A stretch of 64,000 nucleotides of DNA from Schistosoma mansoni (GCF_000237925.1 NC_031495.1:24632872-24696871); one strand, 5' to 3'; positions 48,449-58,850 are shown, counted from the first letter of the stretch. Program-made: numbers and translations. Notes: generated by a model not told the origin, from the sequence alone.

Positions 48449-51400
48449 GTAGGGACCTTTGGGGGTATTTATTTACATTTTAGAAAATTAGTAGTTTTCT
48501 TCTCGTCCCCCAATGTGCCTCAATGTGATCAGGTACACAATGTCCTAAAAACACTTAAGGAAGATACAGTGAATTCCGAAATTTTGTTTGTACATGTAAG
48601 TTACCCACCGTACTTTTTTGGCGAATGCAGAACAGTTGACCATCAGTTAAGTTCAGTTGTTTACAATTCGCCGTACATCAATTGCATTTTTTCCTAGCCA
48701 GCTGTTTTAATACCTTAGCTGGGCTCTCATTTTAAATGCTACAGTAATAATTATCCATTTGTAAAATAAGGTTAATCCTGTTAATTCTAATCTAAAAAGC
48801 TCACTAGTACAATTGATTTTCAGTAGAAGTCACAATTTGGTGCACTTGTTACTGTGGTACTACGAAGGTGTACTCTTTTTGTGCCCTCCCACTTTCTAGG
48901 TAGACGCGGAAGTCGTTTCTGAGGTTTCGAAACAATTGGAAATAATTTCTGTTCCTACAGTTTTATTCTTTCAGGTAAGTACTGAGCTCGTACTGTTTTC
49001 CTGGATTTAATTGTTTACATCTTATAAAAATAACCTGATGCAACCCAATAATTAGATACGGGTGCCCATACTCAACATTCGGCCATTTTAGTTTCTGGTT
49101 TCTCAAACCTAAATATACGTTTTCAAATCCTGTGGAAAGTCTAGTGATTTAGTTACTGAATCAGTCAGTCAGTCAGTTACAACGTAGAACTTCGTACGTA
49201 CGTACATGAGTTCGAGTTGCCATACCACATTAGCACAGAGATGAAGTTGTCGATTCAAATCCCATATTGGTAGAAGTAGTAAGAGTATAAGTATTATGTG
49301 AAAGATTAGGGTTTGAAGATGTTATTGAAGGAGCATAATACGGTGAAACAAATTCGGAAAGAGGAAAAGGATACGGACATAAAAAATTCAGAAGATTAGA
49401 ATTTGGTAGAATACAAAGAGTGTATGCACCTTCACCATTGCAAACGATTTTGAGCCATGTCATTCAAGGTCTCTAACCATCGGTTGCTATCATCTCGCGA
49501 ATCCCAACCAGGTAGTCTACACCTACCAACATGGCCCAGTCCACTTGTCAGCGACTTCATGGATTTATGCCATGTTTTGGTCTGGCCGCCCCTAGCTTTC
49601 TTCCAACCTGCTCCTACACCATAAAGCATTGCACGTCGGGGCAGTCGGTGGTTGGGCATACGTAACATGTGTCCCAGCCATCTCAACTGATGAAGTTTCA
49701 GTACTTCATCAATCGATTTGCCATCCTTACCTAGTACCCGTTTCCTAACATCTGCATTACTTACCCGGTGGTCCCAGGATATACGAGCAATGCGTCGAAG
49801 ATACCTATGATCGAACACTAGTAGCCTACGAATATCCTCTACTCTTATCGGCCATGTTTCACTACCATAAAGTAGGACGGAACGGACTGCTGCACAGTAA
49901 ACCCGTCCTTTTGTTGCTAGACGGATATCTCGCCTACGCCATAAATGGCGCAAGCTGGCGAAAGCTAGACGAGCCTTCTGTATCCGTGCTGAGATTTCGT
50001 CACACACCAGACCACAAGGGCTGATAAGACTATCAATATAAGTAAAGCGGTCAACACGCTCAACTACTTCACTCCCTATCATTAGTTCAGGTGTCGATGC
50101 AACCTAATCCTGAAGTAACATTTTGTACTTCGAGGGAGAGAATCGCATCCCGAACATGCCTGCATTGTTGCTTATAGTGGTCAGAAGACTGCATTTTTGT
50201 CAGCGTCTTCACCGAATAAAACTATGTCGTCGGCGTATTCTAAGTCAACAAGTGAATCTCCAGGTAAAAGTTCAACTCCAGGAGATTGAGATGATGAAAG
50301 TGATATCTCTAAAAGCATGTCAACGACAAAGTTAAACAAGAATGGGGAGAGTGGACAGTCCTGACGAACACCACTTGAGGTAACCAATTCTGATGACAGT
50401 TCGCCATAGGCTCTAACTCGACCAGTTGTGTTCGAGTAGAGAGCCTTTATGAGGTTAATGTACTTCTTTGGTACTCCTTTCACTGACAAACACTGCCATA
50501 GAACCTCACGATCAACGGAGTCAAATGCCGCCTTAAGGTCAAGAAATACTACTATTGTGGGACGTCTGAATGTATGTCTATGTTCTAGGACCTGACGTAG
50601 AGTGAATATCTGGTCTATGCAACCAAGTCCAGGTCGGAAACCAGCCTGGTTTTCTCTAGTCTGCTCTTCACGAGCTTTGGTTAGGCGTTCATGTATTATC
50701 GAAGCTAATATTTTTAGGCACTATATTAGTCAAACTGATCCCTCTATGATTGTCACAGGAGGACTTTTGTCCTTTCTTATAGACTGGCACAATCAGTGAT
50801 TGGGACCAGTCAGATGGAATTACGTCCAGTTCCCAGATTCTACCTAAGACCTCAGTCAATCTCGTTGCTAGTACTGGACCACCATCCTTAAAAATCTCAG
50901 GGGTAAACCTATCAGGGCCTGCGGCTCTCCCTCGCTTTAGATTTCCTATAGCTTTTCCAACCTCGTAGAGAGTTGGAGGACTTACCTCAATTCGCCATTC
51001 AGGACGACTGGGGATCGTGGGTAACTGAAGTGTGGCTGAAGACCAGTTGAACTGATCCCTAAAGTGTTCTGCTCATCGATCCAATCTCCTGGATTGAGAA
51101 TGAATGATATGCCCATCTTTGTCTGAGATAGTTTCGCTAATAGTTGGGTTCCTAATGCCGGTTTTTTTAATAAGTCTGAATAGCTGTCTGCTGTTACCTA
51201 TTGCCGCTGCCTTTTCCATCTCTCTTGCTTTCGCTACCCACCACTGTTCACGATCATTGCGTAGGCTTCTTATTAGCCTGCGCTTAAGCTGACTCCGCTC
51301 TTCGTTATGTCCAGAGCCAGGTGGGATGAGTTTTCGAGCATCTATCAGTGCGGTAGATGCTGTTGAGATCCATTGTCTCTCCCTGACCTTATGGCTTACC

Positions 51401-54400
51401 TTACTAGCGGATATCACTGCTGTTTCCACAGCTTTTCGGATGTCATTCCGCGCTGCTTCGGGGTGGGCACAACTTACATGTCTGTCTAACTGTTTTTCCA
51501 GTTGTTCCTGAAATATATTCTTAGCTTGCTTATCATTAAGTAGAACCCTTAGAGGCTTCCCTTCAGTGTCTTTCCTACGTCCAGTAAGACGCAGACAGAT
51601 ACGTGCTCGCACTAGAGCATGATCTGAGTCTAAACATGTGCCCCAGAATGATCGACAGTCTTCTACCGAGCCTCTCTATCGGTGGCTCATAGCGATGTGA
51701 TCTAATTGGGTCCAACGTTGGAACGAATTCGGGGGTCGCCATGTCAAAAGATGTTTTTCCTTATGCTTAAGGTTAGTATTTGCAAGAAATAGGCGGTTAT
51801 CTGAGCACAGCTGCAACAGACGGTCGCCATTATCTGTTCTTTTAGCCACGACAACATAAGATCCTCCCAGGTGTCTTTCCCTTTCACCTAGTTTACCTAC
51901 TTGAGCATTAAAGTCACCAGCCACTATTGCTACATCAGAACGCCTGGCTTTTCGGAAAAGGTCAGAAAGTTTCCTGTAAAACTCATCTTTTATATCGTCT
52001 TAGCTGCAGTCAGTGGGAGAGTAGGCAGAGACGACGAAGAGGCAACGACGAGTTTCCCTATCTTTCCGAGTCCTTACTGATCCGTTTAGTCGGACAGCGC
52101 ATAGACGACTGTCTACTGGGATCCAGTCTAAAAGAGCTAGTTCAGCCCTAGGACTTAATGCTATACCTACTCCAGCGAGGCCACGGGAAGTAGCATCAGG
52201 GCTTCCAGATACACGAAGCGTATATCGAGATGGTTCTTTATTTTGATTAGGTTAGGTCAAATGAATGACGCTACTCGGATCTTGTATGCGCGTTTCGGAG
52301 ACGCAGCACACATCGATGGTGTAAGATTCTAGAGTCCTAGCTAAGGAAGCCTGTTGTCCTATTTGGCACAATGTTCGGACATTAAAAGTTCCTATATGTA
52401 GTTTAGAGCGTGGTTTCAGGAGACCAGGAATAACGTTACGTGTATTCGGATCGTCTGCCCTAGTGGTGCGAGGTGATAAAAGGACGTGGGAAGGGTTAGT
52501 CGTGGAAATAAGAGAGTTATTAGGTGTAGGAAGGATTTGAAAGTGACCAACTTGGTCTCGTGTGCTGTTACGGGTATGAGGGCTAGTATCACTTCCCGGC
52601 TGCCCACACCGTGGAAGGCTATTTCTTGAGGGACCTGAAAAAGAAGTTGGATTAGTGTTGGTCTTAACGACCTGGGAGCGTGACCGCAGTGCCCAAGGGA
52701 CAACTGGTTGAGGCCGGTCACGCACGGCCTTTTTGTGGGGGATTTTTGACGTGTTAGCTCTGTTCTTCAAAGGACCTTACCACCGGAGACAGAAATCCGT
52801 AGGATAAGGCGAGGTGTGCATTTTTAGGGTCGACCTTTTCTAACCTCACCCCTCCTTGTGGAAAGGTAGCATCGCTGTCATGCTGGTTGTCTGAAGGAAA
52901 CACCTTACTGCCGTCACACCTCTGTACAGTCGGCAGTACGACTTCGCCTTCGGACCTTGGGATTGCTGCTTTTAGTCTTACCGCTCTTCAACCGACCTGT
53001 CTGGCATGGTAGGACCTCGAGGAACGATTGTTCCAGCCAGCATAGCTCGATTGCTTCATCACGATAGGCAAGCCCGACCACCACGTCAAGGTAGCAGCAA
53101 CGGCCGGGAGTTACTGAATCGTCCTGCAGTCCAACTAAGCATCTGAATTTTTGCCTTTGTACAAAAACTGGTTCGTGTCAATCCTTGTTGTTTTCAGTAT
53201 CAACGATATTCAATTGATGTGATGTATTTTTACGTAAACATGTACAAAAAACTCATTAACATTATCGTCTTATTATTGGACATTGAGGTGCCCTTAAGTT
53301 CACCAGCTCTTCCCATTAAATAGTAAGCTTGCCCTCTGCTGAGGTGGTTGAAACATATGTGTTTTCTGGTGTAGCAGTAGGCCGGCAAAAAGCCAGGAGC
53401 GACCAAACCAATACATATCATAAATCTATGAAGCCATTGACAATTGAATCTAGCCATGCTAACAAGTGTAGACTACCTGGTTTGATCCGTGTGATTATCA
53501 TCACCAATGGTTATGGACTTTGGACGCCAAGGCTCAAAATCGTTTGAGATGTCTCAGGTGTACCCGTTCTTCCACCGAATTCTGAGATTCTAAACTATTC
53601 GTAACGTTTTTTGTTTTTATTCTACTAATCTATATTTTCGAGTCGTATCTTCGATGTCTAATCTTCCCTATCCCCGCTGATACTGTTACTACTCCTACTG
53701 TTCTGTAATTTGACCTGACAATTTGATCACTCTGTGCTAATGGAGTGTGGCAACATGAACCGATGTACATACGTACAAGGTTCCATGTTGTGACTGACTG
53801 GTTGATTGTTCAAGGAGGTTTATCTAAAACTATAACAAATTATTCCGTCGTTTTAATGAGATTGTAATTTTTCGGACTAAGAATTAGCCTATTCACTTAC
53901 AATATCGTAGGATGTTATTTCATTGAAAATTCTGAAGAAACTCGTGCAAAACATATGACGTTTCATCCAGTTTAAAGGTTCACTGGTTATTTATTCTGTA
54001 TTTGACTCCCAGACAACATCTTGCATGTTTCAGAACGTAGTCGTTATGTTTCATACTCACAAAGCAAGTATTAGGTTACATATTATTTAGTAGTCCGTCC
54101 ACTATGATCATTGCCTTATTGAAGACCATGTGTAGAGAGGGGATCTTGTTGATTGTTTAAATTGTCGAACATTTACATGTAATAAATTGTATTGTGGTTC
54201 ATCTAAATGAATAACATCACATTTACACCAAATCGATTTTGTGTTTGTCTACAGTTCTCGTTTTATTTGAAATTGATGAATTATTCGAATGGTCTAAGTG
54301 CTCAGCTTTCAACAGTTGGTTTTCAGGTATCAATGCAAAGGTTGGACTTGATAGTTTCATATAAATTGATCGTTGGGTAGAAAGTTAATAAATATATTTT

Positions 54401-57400
54401 TGTTATATCCCAATGAGTAGAAAACTTGTATTTCTGACGTTTCGTGACTTAATGGGAACCACTTTTTCAGAGTAGATAAATAACTGAGTTGATTGCACCA
54501 AAAATATTCTGCATTGTTCCCTTTGTTCAATTTAAACTTGTGTCAAGTTATTCCGGCTACTTACTTACCTTGAAAAAGTGGTTGACATTAAGTCATGAAA
54601 CGTCAGAAATACAATTTTTATACCTATTGAGATATAACAAAAACAGATTTATTATCATTGGTTTTCAGGTTCAAATTAATCCTCTGGATATTTAGGTTTA
54701 ATCATCAGTTTAGCGATTTATAAACACTTGCGCAGTGTTCAACCTGAATGCGGTTGTACAGATTCATAACTGTTTTGTTAATTTAACTTAATTACTACTG
54801 GTTATTCATAGTGCATTTGAAATAACGCAAATGGATGTAGTGGTTTTAGCCTACTTATTCTTTGGTATTCGTTTATGTAGCTGACTTTCGTAATATTTTA
54901 TTTGGTTTTCCGAAGTTGTTGCATTCAGTGATATTGTTTACGAGGGGACCAAGGTCACACTTTCCATTCAGCTTAAATGATTGTATTTAGTTCGCGATTG
55001 AAATGCACTTAGAATGTGAAGCAAACGTTCTCACGTTAATGGCTAAGAACCCAGTTATGGGGAATTTTCCATTGAAGTGAAATGGTAAATTCTTTAGCAG
55101 AGAAACCTAGAAATCTTGATTTGCTCATTGTCCAGTGCCTGCTAGTTCAGGAAAATAGACCATCCGTAGGATACTCGGGCGTGATCACATCTCTTCGCCA
55201 CGTAAAGTTTGTGAGGTTGAAACTGAAATAAGACTACCTTTGCTTTTATGTTCAGCTTTAAGTCATAATGACAGATTGTCAGAGTACCGGTAAGTCTTAA
55301 GTCATATAATAGTTATCTCCAAGGTCGCCTATTTTGAGGAGAATAATGAATTTCTTTTTACAGTATGTAATTTCGATAGTCCCTGTGTATACTAGTAGTC
55401 ACCCAATTAATTTATTCTTAGTATCAATGTTTTGGAAGCAATGGACGGCCGTTTCGTCCTATTATGGGACTCCTCAGCATCGCACATCCACGATCCCGCA
55501 CTTGCGGGATTCGAACTCAGGACCTACCAGTCTCGAGCCAGAGCCCTGCTTCAGTCTGGGCACCTGGGCAGTATCACAGCCCTCACACAAATCAAATGAG
55601 ATTTGTGAGGCGCATATTTATCTGGTGCTTCCTTGTACCAATATTTATGTGTTTAAATAAAAATAAAAAAATCAATGTTTTCATTGTTTGATCTGCCAAT
55701 ATTATTGTTTCCTTAATCAAAAAGTTAGGTGAAGAAATTAATCGCGTTTGTGGTGCATCTATTCCTGATATTACAAAATCTGTCATGAATTTGCAATCAG
55801 CACCTGCTAATGGTTCACCCAATGATCTTTCATCACGTCTTCACTCTTTAATTAATAAGGCACCTGTTATGCTTTTTATGAAGGGTAGCCCCGAAGAACC
55901 TCGATGTGGATTTAGCCGCCAGATCGTCAGTATTTTGCGTTCTAATAATGCTAAGTTTGAAACGTTCGATATCTTACAAGATGAAGTGGTTCGACAAGGT
56001 TTGTTCGACTTTTAATTAAAATTCAAGTTTCTGGTCTTGTTGAATAAGGGTTTTAAATTATTTTTTTATTAGTTTAATGTGTGAGGTCGTTTTGTGTTAT
56101 TTCAGACTTCAATTGTCTCCCCAGTACCAGCATTTATATTTCCCAATAAATTCCACTTTTTTGTCGTTAACAGATAAATTGCAAGTACCTTTATGTATTT
56201 GTTTACTTCATCTGACTTCATACATTCGGAGCACATAGTGACTAACTGTTACCAGAAACACTTCAGCCGGTGTTTATGCATACAAAAAGTTATATCCTCC
56301 AAAGGAATATCTACTCTGAGACAACATTTGAAGTCTTAGTTCTATTAGTCTAGTACGTGATATGTTTACTGAACGTAAGAAGTTTCAGTTTTGTCGGTGC
56401 TGGAGTTCGTGAGTGCGGCTAATCGTTTTCGAGTTGTTGCTTAAAATCAACTGCTTTGCCTATAATTGGTTGTACATATACGTTTTGCGAAGCAATTATA
56501 AACGTTTAATCGGAGAGGTATTCAACTGGCTATAATGATGATACATTTGTATTTATCTAACTCGTTTGTTTTTCATTTTTCATTCTTAACATGTACACTT
56601 TGTTAAGCCTTATACAGGGTAGCTAACAGCCCTAATGTCCAAATGTAAAATTTTGGAGAAATTTTTAAAAATATATCATATCTAAGAACGTTGTTGGTTA
56701 TGGAATGTTCTATAATAAAGTTTACTTGGTTATAGCATACAAATAGAAAAAATAATACCATTTAAATAAACCTAAACGTAAAGTTTCTTTTGCTTGACAG
56801 TTTCTAAAGCTCAGTCTGTCATTGTGATCATCCCATCATCTTTGGTCCTATTCTGTGAAGATTCATGCTCCTTACGTGGTTATCCTATCAATACTTACTG
56901 AGTCTGATATGTTATTAAACCGTACCTAGTGTGGGAGTTATAGTAGTTCGAGATTGAAAACTCTGTATAAGCATTCATTAAGACGTGGTTTTTGGGATCA
57001 CGGATAAGTTTAATTAAACGGGTCAGTCTCTCGACTTTCGGCTGTTATGTCACAGGTTTGAACCCCATCCTGTCAAGTTCGACTGAAACCCGGATTTATA
57101 TTCCCATACCTGAGTCACCATCACTTCATTATTTCGCTAACTATCAACTTATTTTTGTATTTCGAACTTCGTTTGTGAAAATTTACAATTGAATTATTCG
57201 GTAACTTAACAGATTTTCTTATATGCGTAAGCTTCCCTGATAAGATTTTAGCCAAGTAGGAATTTGTATATTACTCTTCAATCATTTCCTGTCGGCTACG
57301 AGATAGAAGAACCATCAGATACTTAAATTCAAAGCAAAGTAAGATTCAAACTTGCTATTTAGTAATTGAAAGTCCAGTCCGCCAATGGGTTGCAGCTTAG

Positions 57401-57590
57401 TCTCGTTTTACTGAAATACCTTGACGGTGTATTTAAGTTCTAGTTTTTTTCTCTTGTAGGTTTGAAGTCCTATTCCAATTGGCCAACGTATCCACAATTA
57501 TATGTGAAGGGTGAGTTAGTGGGTGGCGTGGATATCGTACGAGAGTTAGCTGATTCAGGAGAGTTAGCACAAATGTTGATAGTTCCGTGA
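48390..57590 (+). CDS. GLRX3: Glutaredoxin-3 (PICOT)-like protein: thioredoxin-like domain plus one CGFS glutaredoxin domain
   Basis: Exons 48390-48448, 48484-48595, 48900-48974, 55725-55998 and 57460-57590; phases agree at each join. The product is about 216 residues. Residues 1-82 form a thioredoxin-like fold (MSLLVVNAG ... [14 protein letters not shown] ... [20 protein letters not shown]) in which the usual WAPWC/WCGPC site reads SSPNVPQC. The C-terminal half is a monothiol glutaredoxin: [20 protein letters not shown], with CGFS as active site, the glutathione-binding WPTYPQLY and the [13 protein letters not shown] motif. Relatives (yeast Grx3/4, human GLRX3) bind a glutathione-ligated [2Fe-2S] cluster as dimers and take part in cytosolic iron handling. 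Human GLRX3 has two Grx domains in 335 residues; this one has a single domain, as in yeast. The last strand and helix of the thioredoxin fold are poorly accounted for (see the exon at 55725). Confidence 0.9.
48484..48595 (+). CDS. GLRX3: Glutaredoxin-3-like gene, exon 2 (thioredoxin-like site)
   Basis: Acceptor TTTACATTTTAG, donor CAT|GTAAGT. Encodes [20 protein letters not shown] then [17 protein letters not shown], aligned with VVHFWAPWAPQC of human GLRX3. Only the second cysteine position is kept. Confidence 0.9.
48900..48974 (+). CDS. GLRX3: Glutaredoxin-3-like gene, exon 3
   Basis: Acceptor CACTTTCTAG, donor CAG|GTAAGT, 25 codons, phase 0 both ends: [25 protein letters not shown]. It holds the cis-proline (SVPT) of the thioredoxin fold. 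The next intron is about 6.7 kb and contains the LINE insertions. Confidence 0.9.
49163..53108 (-). mobile_element. Full-length APE-type LINE in antisense in a glutaredoxin-3-like gene intron
   Basis: A 3,946-bp insertion flanked by AGTTACTGAATC at 49151-49162 and 53109-53120, an exact 12-bp target duplication. On minus: 5' UTR (53108 to about 52780), endonuclease, reverse transcriptase, C-terminal region, 3' UTR and a short (ACTG)n tail instead of poly(A). It is GC-richer than its surroundings. The RT and C-terminal tail ([11 protein letters not shown]...RRAM) are RTE-like, but I leave the exact clade open. Two other copies of the family lie at 37390-39008 and 53330-53810. Confidence 0.9.
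49432..52770 (-). pseudogene. LINE polyprotein: endonuclease plus reverse transcriptase, disrupted
   Basis: From the N-terminus (about 52770): a Pro/Ser/Thr-rich leader, then the AP endonuclease with [18 protein letters not shown] (catalytic Glu), [15 protein letters not shown] (Asn) and DSDHALV (His). The RT follows with AGPDGFTPEIF, the [12 protein letters not shown] block and [13 protein letters not shown] (YADD, 50181-50489), then the C-terminal [10 protein letters not shown] and [20 protein letters not shown] (49432-50082). At least four in-frame stops (near 52250, 52005, 51670 and 51072) and about three frameshifts interrupt one original frame. No ATG is seen at the N-terminus; the frame opens after a stop near 52780 with a TTG. 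Catalytic residues are intact, but the product cannot be made whole. Confidence 0.85.
53330..53810 (+). mobile_element. 3' fragment of the same LINE family, opposite orientation
   Basis: The plus-strand frame includes [20 protein letters not shown] and, after it, CRLPG and [12 protein letters not shown]. This matches [15 protein letters not shown] ... [19 protein letters not shown] at the C-terminus of the full-length copy. The 3' UTR continues to GTGACTGACTGG near 53800. It is inverted relative to the full-length element 220 bp away. Confidence 0.8.
53811..54394. other. Glutaredoxin-3-like gene intron sequence, nothing recognised
   Basis: No exon that fits the missing thioredoxin residues and no known repeat. 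Confidence 0.4.
54395..54655. repeat. Imperfect inverted repeat with Penelope-hammerhead-like motif
   Basis: Left arm (about 54395-54478) and right arm (about 54565-54650) are inverted copies separated by about 90 bp. They share TTTTTGTTATATC, TGTATTTCTGACGTTTC, GACTTAATG and CCACTTTTTC. Read outward, each arm contains TGAAAAAGTGG ... [CT]GAAACGTC then AGAAATAC, which resembles the minimal hammerheads of Penelope-like elements (CUGANGA ... GAAACGUC) with a mutated core. Confidence 0.55.
54656..55422. other. Glutaredoxin-3-like gene intron sequence with a candidate 15-nt micro-exon
   Basis: Mostly unremarkable. At 55275-55289 the bases ATTGTCAGAGTACCG lie between an AG and a GTAAGT donor in phase 0 at both ends. 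They would encode I-V-R-V-P, loosely resembling the K-I-D-R-L strand missing from the thioredoxin-like domain. Weak evidence. Confidence 0.25.
55434..55670 (+). mobile_element. Chimeric retroelement: antisense hammerhead SINE joined to family C LINE 3' end
   Basis: A 237-bp insertion flanked by ATCAATGTTTT at 55423-55433 and 55671-55681, an exact 11-bp target duplication. Its first ~110 bp are type B SINE sequence in antisense, including the hammerhead and the tRNA-like B box (GGGATTCGAACTC on plus). From about 55545 it becomes the family C 3' end (CTTCAGTCTGGGCACCTGGG ... TTGTACCAATATTTATGTG) with an A-rich tail (AAATAAAAATAAAAAA). The duplication and tail show it inserted as one unit. Confidence 0.8.
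55438..55483 (-). ncRNA. Hammerhead ribozyme, all conserved positions intact
   Basis: Minus strand, 5' to 3': stem I arm GCGATG; CTGAGGA; stem II GTCC / CATAATA / GGAC, fully paired; GAAA; stem III A-C ... G-U around GGCC; cleavage triplet GUC; stem I arm CATTGC (six pairs, one G-U wobble). This is the best-preserved ribozyme in the window. It is antisense to the glutaredoxin-3-like gene that contains it. Confidence 0.85.
55725..55998 (+). CDS. GLRX3: Glutaredoxin-3-like gene exon with the CGFS site
   Basis: Encodes [20 protein letters not shown], a linker, then [40 protein letters not shown] and ILQDEVVRQ. Donor CAAG|GTTTGT, phase 1. The acceptor is taken as the AG at 55723-55724, which joins exon 3 in frame. 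The open frame in fact reaches back to 55692 ([10 protein letters not shown]), which looks like the missing last helix of the thioredoxin fold, yet no AG acceptor lies ahead of it. The 5' edge is therefore uncertain; the rest is firm. Confidence 0.85.
55999..57459. other. Glutaredoxin-3-like gene last intron
   Basis: Bounded by GTTTGT and TTTTTCTCTTGTAG. A tRNA T-arm-like stretch (GGTTTGAACCCC) lies near 57053, but no A box fits at the right distance. Nothing else recognised. Confidence 0.6.
57460..57590 (+). CDS. GLRX3: Glutaredoxin-3-like gene last exon
   Basis: Begins GT TTG AAG to complete Q-G-L-K, then [40 protein letters not shown] and TGA. It carries the glutathione-binding TYPQ loop and the conserved GELVGG-x-D segment, very close to the last Grx domain of human GLRX3. 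Confidence 0.92.
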
Positions 57591-57598
57591 ATGCGGCA

Positions 57599-57604
57599 AA
57601 TAAA
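57599..57604 (+). terminator. Polyadenylation signal of the glutaredoxin-3-like gene
   Basis: AATAAA begins only 9 bases after the stop codon, implying a very short 3' untranslated region. Confidence 0.6.
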
Positions 57605-58850
57605 ACACCTTCATTCTTTAAACCTCTGTCATTTATTGTATTTTTAAATGTAATATAACCTGATTGAATTGGAGTCTTCAGTTTTAGAATTTGTGGGTAA
57701 TATCGGCTTTGGATTTTGTTTACTATTAATTGTATACATAAAATATTTAGATATAGCATGCTTACTGCGTTAACCAATATCAATCGACGCAACCCGTGTG
57801 CTTGATCCACTAACACAAAGACTTTTGTAATCTATCAAAGATAATTTTCTGGGTGAAACTGTACTCAACGTTTATGAAAACATTAAATGTTGGGTAAGTA
57901 TGTCTGCTACCCTGTTATTCAAAGTTGTCTTCACTTCCCAGCTAAATGGTTGAAAGACCAGAATTCAATATCGTAATCGCGCTTTTCTCCAGTTGTCTTG
58001 TTAATCTTTAAGTGTACCTGTCTCTCCATAGAATTAACATTAAAGCCGTGTTCAATATAAATAAAGGAGTAGAAGTTTGACTAAAATTTAGTGCTTGATG
58101 TTACTATTTCACACAGCACCTGAAACGACCATTATCATATACTACTGGTACTTTTATGATTTTTATCATCGCATTCTGAGTGAATATTTTGGCAATTAGC
58201 TTATCACTAACATAACAGATTGCTAAAGGTTGATTTGCTATCACTAGTGAAATTATGCTAGTATAACTCCCACTGATTTAGTCGACATAATCTCAGTGTT
58301 TCGCCCAGCAGTCTTGTGTCCTGTTTCTGATAAATGTACTGACATCGTTGACCTGTTTTCAAGTTTTTTTAAGAACTTAACAATGTTCCGAGAACCGTCT
58401 GACTCCTTTTATCTTTATGCTACAAGTTCAGCGATACTGCAAATGGTGCACTTGGTTTCACAGATGCATTTTTCTCTCCTTTGATGTCGGCATCCTTGAC
58501 TTATACAAATCCGAATTTCAGGATATCTTTTACTCGAAATTATATTTGAATATTATGTTTATTTAGGCTTTTAGTTTCTTTTTGGAGTAGGATGACGGCA
58601 GTGGTAATCCTGTTCGTTGGTTAGTGTTTGATTTTTATTCCGCCTTTAATAAATGTTTAAATAGGTTTGGAATAATCGGGGAAATTGAAGATCCCACACC
58701 CACGCCTGATTATATGTATAGATTTCAAAATGTGTATAATATCAACCCAAGAGATTATCATAGCTTGCTAATAATCTCAAGGGGTCTAATAGATGTGCTA
58801 AATATATAGGTGTATTAGATTTTGAATGTATAATATCTGACGCTCTCGGC
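57605..58850. other. Intergenic spacer, no gene seen
   Basis: Frames at 58296-58484 and 58624-58809 show no recognised domain. The second may belong to the LTR-element remnant downstream, but I cannot support that. Confidence 0.4.

Noticed and set aside
51104-51511. Plus-strand open frames inside the LINE (also at 50123, 50602, 51326, 51927)
   Set aside because: These are shadows of the minus-strand LINE polyprotein.
54318-54381. Candidate exon after GGTTTTCAG (VSMQRLDLI) for the missing part of the thioredoxin-like domain
   Set aside because: The frame reaches a stop without a usable donor, and similarity to the expected K-I-D-R-L-D-G segment is too weak.
57040-57075. T-arm-like GGTTTGAACCCC in the last intron of the glutaredoxin-3-like gene
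   Set aside because: No matching A box or acceptor stem was found; probably a decayed SINE remnant or chance.
57433-57816. 127-codon minus-strand frame
   Set aside because: It is antisense to the well-supported last exon of the glutaredoxin-3-like gene and has no splice or domain support.
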